Shown here one piece after another: positions 7,288-10,143 of a DNA stretch of 10,143 nucleotides. A model generated the notes under the pieces. The model was not told the origin of the DNA. It made no database searches and saw only the letters and a program-made list of their open reading frames with translations. Numbering within the stretch: the first letter of the stretch is position 1; every line of letters starts with the position of its first letter. This stretch comes from Clostridia bacterium (lineage in GTDB: Bacteria; Bacillota; Clostridia; Oscillospirales; CAG-272): positions 1-10,143 of the forward strand of contig JAFYRH010000320.1 in assembly GCA_017559555.1 (NCBI GenBank), in the 5' to 3' direction. The position numbers and the translations under genes were made by a program.

Positions 7288-7321
7288 CGAAAAGAGTGCC
7301 ACTTTGGCACTCTTTTCGTTT
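7285..7321. terminator. Terminator after the tRNA-tail remnant, also serving the minus-strand gene
   Basis: A perfect 16-bp stem (AAACGAAAAGAGTGCC at 7285-7300 and its complement at 7306-7321) with loop ACTTT. As at the real tRNA, it begins at the CCA end. It ends 4 bases before the stop codon of the minus-strand membrane gene and can act on that side too. Confidence 0.88.
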
Positions 7322-7325
7322 TGTG

Positions 7326-8036
7326 TCATTCCTCTTCGGTTTCTTGGGTTTCGTTGTCGGCAGAGAGAGCCTCGGTTTCAACAGATGCAAATGCAGAAAT
7401 TGCTTCTTCGGTTTCTTCTTGGGGAGCTTCTTCTTTATATGCAATAGCATCAAGAATGGCTGCGCCAAGTCCGTCTGCAATTTCACGGGCAACGTCAGCG
7501 TTTACTTGAATTTGGAGTGTGGGTTCGCTTTTGGACTTTTTGCTTTGTGTGTCGTCGGTGTTTGCTTCAATCGCCGCGGTGGAAATGACGGGAGTTACAA
7601 CGTGGTCGGTGTAAATGGAAAAGCTGACAATTTTTGTGCAACTTGCAAAATATGCCGCCAATTTTACAAACGTAAGAATTGCAAAGGGAGCGGCAAGAAC
7701 CAAGAACAGAACAAAGAACTTTTCTGCAAAATCAAGGGTAGAAACAACCACTGCCGCTACAGCAATAACTGCAAAGAGGAGTGATTGCAACAAATATGCA
7801 GGGGTAGAAACCTTACCCATAGTAGTTTTAACGTACTTGGCATCGGCAACGGGCATTTCTTGGCGAAGAATAACTTCGTTGTGGTTCGTGTCGTTTACAG
7901 ATTCGTGAATGACGCGCTTGTTGGTAACAATCAAACTTTTAAAAGTGTCGTATTGACCTTTTTTCTTGTTGTAGCCTGCATTGGCATAGTTGAATGACTT
8001 AATTACTTTTTCGTCTTTTGCAAACTGAACAGACAT
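7326..8036 (-). CDS. Two-span membrane protein with bacterial PH-like segment and acidic tail
   Basis: 236 residues. GAAAGGA lies about 10 bases before the ATG. The N-terminal part (1-70) contains FKSLIVTNKRVIHES (32-46), the VTNKRV-type strand seen in bacterial PH (bPH) domains, followed by EVILRQEMPVADAKYV. Two hydrophobic helices at about 80-100 and 107-131 are joined by a short acidic turn. The second soluble part has IVSFSIYTDHVVTPV (136-150) and a possible amphipathic helix VAREIADGLGAAILDAIAYK (182-201). The C-terminal 35 residues are very acidic (EEAPQEETEE, ETQETEEE). I infer a membrane-associated protein with both ends cytoplasmic. Its function is unknown and the PH call rests on a short motif. 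It is a single gene with its own promoter and a terminator at 7285-7321. Confidence 0.8.
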   Translation of the reverse strand: MSVQFAKDEKVIKSFNYANAGYNKKKGQYDTFKSLIVTNKRVIHESVNDTNHNEVILRQEMPVADAKYVKTTMGKVSTPAYLLQSLLFAVIAVAAVVVSTLDFAEKFFVLFLVLAAPFAILTFVKLAAYFASCTKIVSFSIYTDHVVTPVISTAAIEANTDDTQSKKSKSEPTLQIQVNADVAREIADGLGAAILDAIAYKEEAPQEETEEAISAFASVETEALSADNETQETEEE

Positions 8037-8095
8037 GGTTTTTATTTCCTTTCGTCATTTTATTAGGGGCGTTTGCTAAAGATCCCTATAACTCT

Positions 8096-8124
8096 ATCAT
8101 ACCACATTTTTCTATTATTGTCAA
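8096..8124 (-). promoter_or_regulatory. Promoter for the PH-like membrane protein gene
   Basis: On the minus strand: a perfect TTGACA (8124-8119), a 17-base spacer and TATGAT (8101-8096). The start codon is about 60 bases downstream. It is divergent to the VanZ promoter. Confidence 0.87.
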
Positions 8125-8149
8125 CCCTTTTCGAGGGGAGGTGATAGAT

Positions 8150-8251
8150 ATGACTGCACTTGTTGACAAATTATGCTTTTTGTGGTATACTGTAAGAGTC
8201 GAATATTATCGACAGGAAACAAGAAAGGACAGCCAACAAATGGCGGTGTGA
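8150..8251 (+). CDS. Possible 33-residue leader ORF before VanZ
   Basis: ATG 8150 is preceded by GGGGAGGTGAT (8135-8145), almost the full anti-16S complement, with 8 bases between GGAGG and ATG. The frame begins MTALVDKLCFLW and ends QQMAV at a TGA (8249-8251), two bases before the VanZ start at 8254. This layout would suit translational coupling. Against it, a good promoter lies inside the frame (8163-8191), and a transcript from there would lack the ATG; only a weak candidate upstream promoter (TTGCTA...TATCAT, about 8073-8100) is visible. A shorter frame, ATG at 8240 encoding MAV, has its own AAAGGA (8224-8229) and would be on the main transcript. Confidence 0.35.
   Translation: MTALVDKLCFLWYTVRVEYYRQETRKDSQQMAV
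8163..8191 (+). promoter_or_regulatory. Sigma-A-type promoter for the VanZ operon
   Basis: A perfect TTGACA (8163-8168), a 17-base spacer and TATACT (8186-8191). An inverted repeat GTCGA-N6-TCGAC (8198-8213) lies exactly where transcription should begin. It could be an operator or a 5' stabilising hairpin. Confidence 0.87.
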
Positions 8252-8253
8252 GA

Positions 8254-8919
8254 ATGGGTTTTCAGAAAAAAGAAAAGAACGTTGACGTTCTTCAAAAACA
8301 ACTTAAACTAGAAACTCCCGGCTTGTTGAGATACGATGAGCGCATGCTTCGCTTAGAGGTTATTTGTGCTCTTTGTCTTTATACCTTTATTCTTCTTTGG
8401 ATCGTTTGTCTCAAATTTGGCAATGCAGAAATGCTTCACCAAAACTACATCAATCTTACCGAATTGACTCTGGAAGAGCGCTTTATGTGGGATATTGTTC
8501 CGTTCCATACCCGTCAAAATCACGAATTGCAACACATGGAATTTGTGGCGAACAGTCTTATTTTTGCACCCTTTGGCATTTTGCTGAATTATGCATTTAA
8601 AAAGAGAAATATCTTTCGCGATGTTGTTATTTGCTTTGCATTCTCTCTTGCCATTGAGGTTTTCCAACTTTACAGTCTGCTTGGCGGATTTGCTACCGAG
8701 GATTTGATTATGAACACGCTCGGTTATTTTGTGGGTCTGCTTTTGTATTATCTGATTTTTGAGCGTTGCAGCGTTAAAACCTGCATTTGGGTTTGCCGTA
8801 TTGCAAATTTCATTCTTTTGCCCGTGTTTATCTATGCTCTTGTTACCGCATTGCAAAACGGGGAATTGATCCTTTCGATTCTCGATAGAACACTTTATTC
8901 TCCTCACCTTCACGGTTAA
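8254..8919 (+). CDS. VanZ-family membrane protein (first of two paralogues)
   Basis: 221 residues. It resembles the VanZ-like family, named for the teicoplanin-resistance accessory protein; the biochemical role of most members is unknown. Hydrophobic segments lie at about 35-54, 98-114, 122-143, 150-170 and 180-200. Family landmarks are NSLIFAPFGILL (100-111), SLAIEVFQL (131-139, with E135-x-x-Q138) and EDLIMNTLGYFVG (149-161, with D150, N154 and G157). Basic residues between the helices suggest the cytoplasmic faces. The start at ATG 8254 has only a weak GGCGGTGTGA site, so initiation may be coupled to an upstream short frame ending at 8251. No vanA-type ligase or vanRS genes are near, so glycopeptide resistance should not be assumed. 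Confidence 0.85.
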   Translation: MGFQKKEKNVDVLQKQLKLETPGLLRYDERMLRLEVICALCLYTFILLWIVCLKFGNAEMLHQNYINLTELTLEERFMWDIVPFHTRQNHELQHMEFVANSLIFAPFGILLNYAFKKRNIFRDVVICFAFSLAIEVFQLYSLLGGFATEDLIMNTLGYFVGLLLYYLIFERCSVKTCIWVCRIANFILLPVFIYALVTALQNGELILSILDRTLYSPHLHG

Positions 8920-8927
8920 ATCACACG

Positions 8928-9560
8928 ATGTCTTTTGAAAAAACAAAAGAGTATTGGAGTCATATAAAAGCCAACTTTAAAAAGCGTTTGGCGTGTGGCG
9001 AACAAGCGTTGCGCCGAGGTGCCATCTTTGCTTTTTGTGCCTACGTTGTTGTGTTATTTTGGGCATTGTGGCTCAAGTTCAATGATTTTCACATGGTTGT
9101 GCTCAATTATCAATGGCTCAGCAAAATGACAGTAAAAGAACGCTTTTTATACGATATGATTCCGTTTCGAATTCGATTCGATTTTGTCAATCAATTTATA
9201 CAACTTCCGGCAAACGCTGTTGTTTTTGCACCTCTTGGAGTGTTCCTTCAATATGTTTTCAAAAAGAAGAGCATTTGGCGCGACGTTGCCGTTTGCTTTG
9301 GCGTTTCACTTGCCATTGAGATTGTGCAGTTGTTCACTGTTATTGGCAGTTTTGCAACGGTTGATTTGATTATGAACACCGTTGGTTATTTTATAGGCTT
9401 TGCCCTTTACAAATTGCTATGCTCCAAGCTTTCGCTTCGCGCAACGGTTTGGAGCTGCCGCGTGGTGAATGTTGTGCTTTTGATTGCGCTGATCGTGGTT
9501 ATTGTTACCACAATCAACAATTGGAGTTTGATCACTGCCATTCTCACACGCACTCTGTAA
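8928..9560 (+). CDS. VanZ-family membrane protein (second paralogue)
   Basis: 210 residues and clearly a duplicate of the gene before it. KERFLYDMIPF (70-80) matches ERFMWDIVPF, and residues 96-162 align almost without gaps, including FAPLGVFLQYVFKKKSIWRDV, SLAIEIVQL (E131-x-x-Q134) and ATVDLIMNTVGYFIG (D146, N150, G153). Predicted spans are at about 31-50, 95-111, 119-140, 146-164 and 177-197. It begins 8 bases after the previous stop with no visible ribosome site, so translation is probably coupled. The N-termini and C-termini of the pair differ, which suggests a shared core with different partners or possibly a heterodimer. Confidence 0.85.
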   Translation: MSFEKTKEYWSHIKANFKKRLACGEQALRRGAIFAFCAYVVVLFWALWLKFNDFHMVVLNYQWLSKMTVKERFLYDMIPFRIRFDFVNQFIQLPANAVVFAPLGVFLQYVFKKKSIWRDVAVCFGVSLAIEIVQLFTVIGSFATVDLIMNTVGYFIGFALYKLLCSKLSLRATVWSCRVVNVVLLIALIVVIVTTINNWSLITAILTRTL

Positions 9561-9588
9561 TCCCAATATTTAGGAGGAAATATACAAA

Positions 9589-10143
9589 ATGAAAAAAGTG
9601 CCTATTATCATAGTGATTGTTCTTGCGGCGGTGGTACTTGTTTGTGGCATTTTTGCGCTTGTCAATCACTTTGGCGAAAAAGAAATGAACAAGTACATCG
9701 ATACGTTTTCACCGGTTTCGGTCGAGGATCCTCTGACCCCTGTCCTTGAGGACGGTGAATATTATTTTACCACAGATCGCGATTTTCGGGTGATGCAATT
9801 GACCGACGTGCACATCGGTGGCGGTTTTCTTTCTCGAAAAAAGGATAAAATGGCAATCAATGCCATTGCAACTATGGTTGCGGAGGAAAAGCCCGATTTG
9901 ATTATTGTCACGGGTGACGTTTCTTTTGCCGTTCCGTATATCAGCGGAACGATTAACAATGCCATTGCGCACCGCATGTTTATGCGTTTGATGGAACGCC
10001 TGGGCGTTTCTTGGACGATTGTATTCGGCAACCATGATTCTGAGGCGTACAACTATCATAACCGCGTAGCGGTGAGTGAAATGTATGATGATGAATCCTT
10101 GGAGCATTGTCTCTTTTTGCCTGACGGTGACCTCTCCGGCGCA
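9589..10143 (+). CDS. Calcineurin-like metallophosphoesterase, membrane-anchored (partial, 3' end outside window)
   Basis: The first 185 residues; the frame is open to the window edge. ATG 9589 follows a strong AGGAGGA (9572-9578). Residues 4-26 form a hydrophobic signal or anchor helix; Cys19 is preceded by LV and is not a good lipobox. The metal-binding motifs come in order: TDVHIG (72-77, D73/H75), VTGDVSF (107-113, D110) and GNHDSE (147-152, N148/H149). The later histidines of the family lie beyond the window. The enzyme likely hydrolyses a phosphoester at the outer face of the membrane; the substrate is unknown. It begins 28 bases after the second VanZ gene and probably shares its operon, which hints at an envelope or lipid-phosphate role (inference only). 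Confidence 0.88.
   Translation, partial: MKKVPIIIVIVLAAVVLVCGIFALVNHFGEKEMNKYIDTFSPVSVEDPLTPVLEDGEYYFTTDRDFRVMQLTDVHIGGGFLSRKKDKMAINAIATMVAEEKPDLIIVTGDVSFAVPYISGTINNAIAHRMFMRLMERLGVSWTIVFGNHDSEAYNYHNRVAVSEMYDDESLEHCLFLPDGDLSGA

Noticed and set aside
7034..7492. Several short frames across the tRNA and cassette, with peptides such as AYGIRTRDPN
   Set aside because: This is the well-known false peptide made by translating tRNA tails on the opposite strand; the same bases fold as tRNA and terminators.
7059..7784. 241-codon plus-strand frame
   Set aside because: Starts inside the tRNA, crosses two terminators and lies antisense to the membrane protein gene, which has its own promoter and ribosome site.
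8353..8946. 197-codon minus-strand frame opposite the first VanZ gene
   Set aside because: Codon-aligned shadow of a membrane protein with family motifs.
8254..9560. Glycopeptide-resistance cluster
   Set aside because: VanZ-like proteins are widespread in Firmicutes, and no VanA/VanH/VanX or VanR/VanS homologue is present.
9709..10107. Minus-strand frames opposite the metallophosphoesterase
   Set aside because: The plus strand has a strong ribosome site and three ordered metal-binding motifs; it is simply cut by the window edge.

Overview
The window looks like a chromosomal segment from a low-to-mid GC Clostridia-class Firmicute, probably an uncultured gut-type organism. This rests on five promoters of the sigma-A type, each with a 17-base spacer, strong AGGAGG-type ribosome binding sites, T-tailed intrinsic terminators, a short ProS of the archaeal/eukaryotic-like type, and VanZ-family and bacterial PH-like membrane proteins. 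The genus cannot be named from the sequence.

Layout. (1) 30-3131: a 1033-residue exported or membrane-anchored surface protein. It has an N-terminal hydrophobic segment, a TTPE-rich linker, a carboxypeptidase-regulatory/Cna-B-like domain, beta-rich middle domains, a sialidase-like BNR propeller with three Asp-boxes, and one C-terminal InlB-type repeat. A strong terminator closes it. (2) 3206-4818: a likely operon of serine O-acetyltransferase (cysE), thymidylate kinase (tmk) and a 40-residue single-span membrane peptide, ending in a 30-base perfect palindrome that can also terminate the convergent proS. (3) 4837-6479: proS on the minus strand, with a divergent promoter region (including a 14-base palindrome) shared with a GNAT acetyltransferase at 6480-6968. 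(4) 6998-7321: a tRNA-Ala(GGC) gene with promoter and terminator, followed by a GC-rich hairpin cassette and a second copy of the tRNA 3' tail with its own terminator. This is the most unusual stretch. (5) 7326-8036 minus: a two-span membrane protein with a PH-like region. (6) 8150-10143 plus: a possible 33-residue leader ORF, two tandem VanZ paralogues and a membrane-anchored calcineurin-like metallophosphoesterase that runs off the window.

How the genes work together. The middle is mostly housekeeping (cysteine precursor, dTTP supply, tRNA charging, tRNA-Ala). Both ends are cell-envelope functions: a glycan-directed surface protein on the left, and VanZ plus phosphoesterase on the right. 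No phage, transposase, CRISPR or obvious defence system is present. The best candidates for something undescribed are the duplicated tRNA-tail/terminator cassette, the leader ORF overlapping the VanZ promoter, and the small membrane peptide behind tmk.
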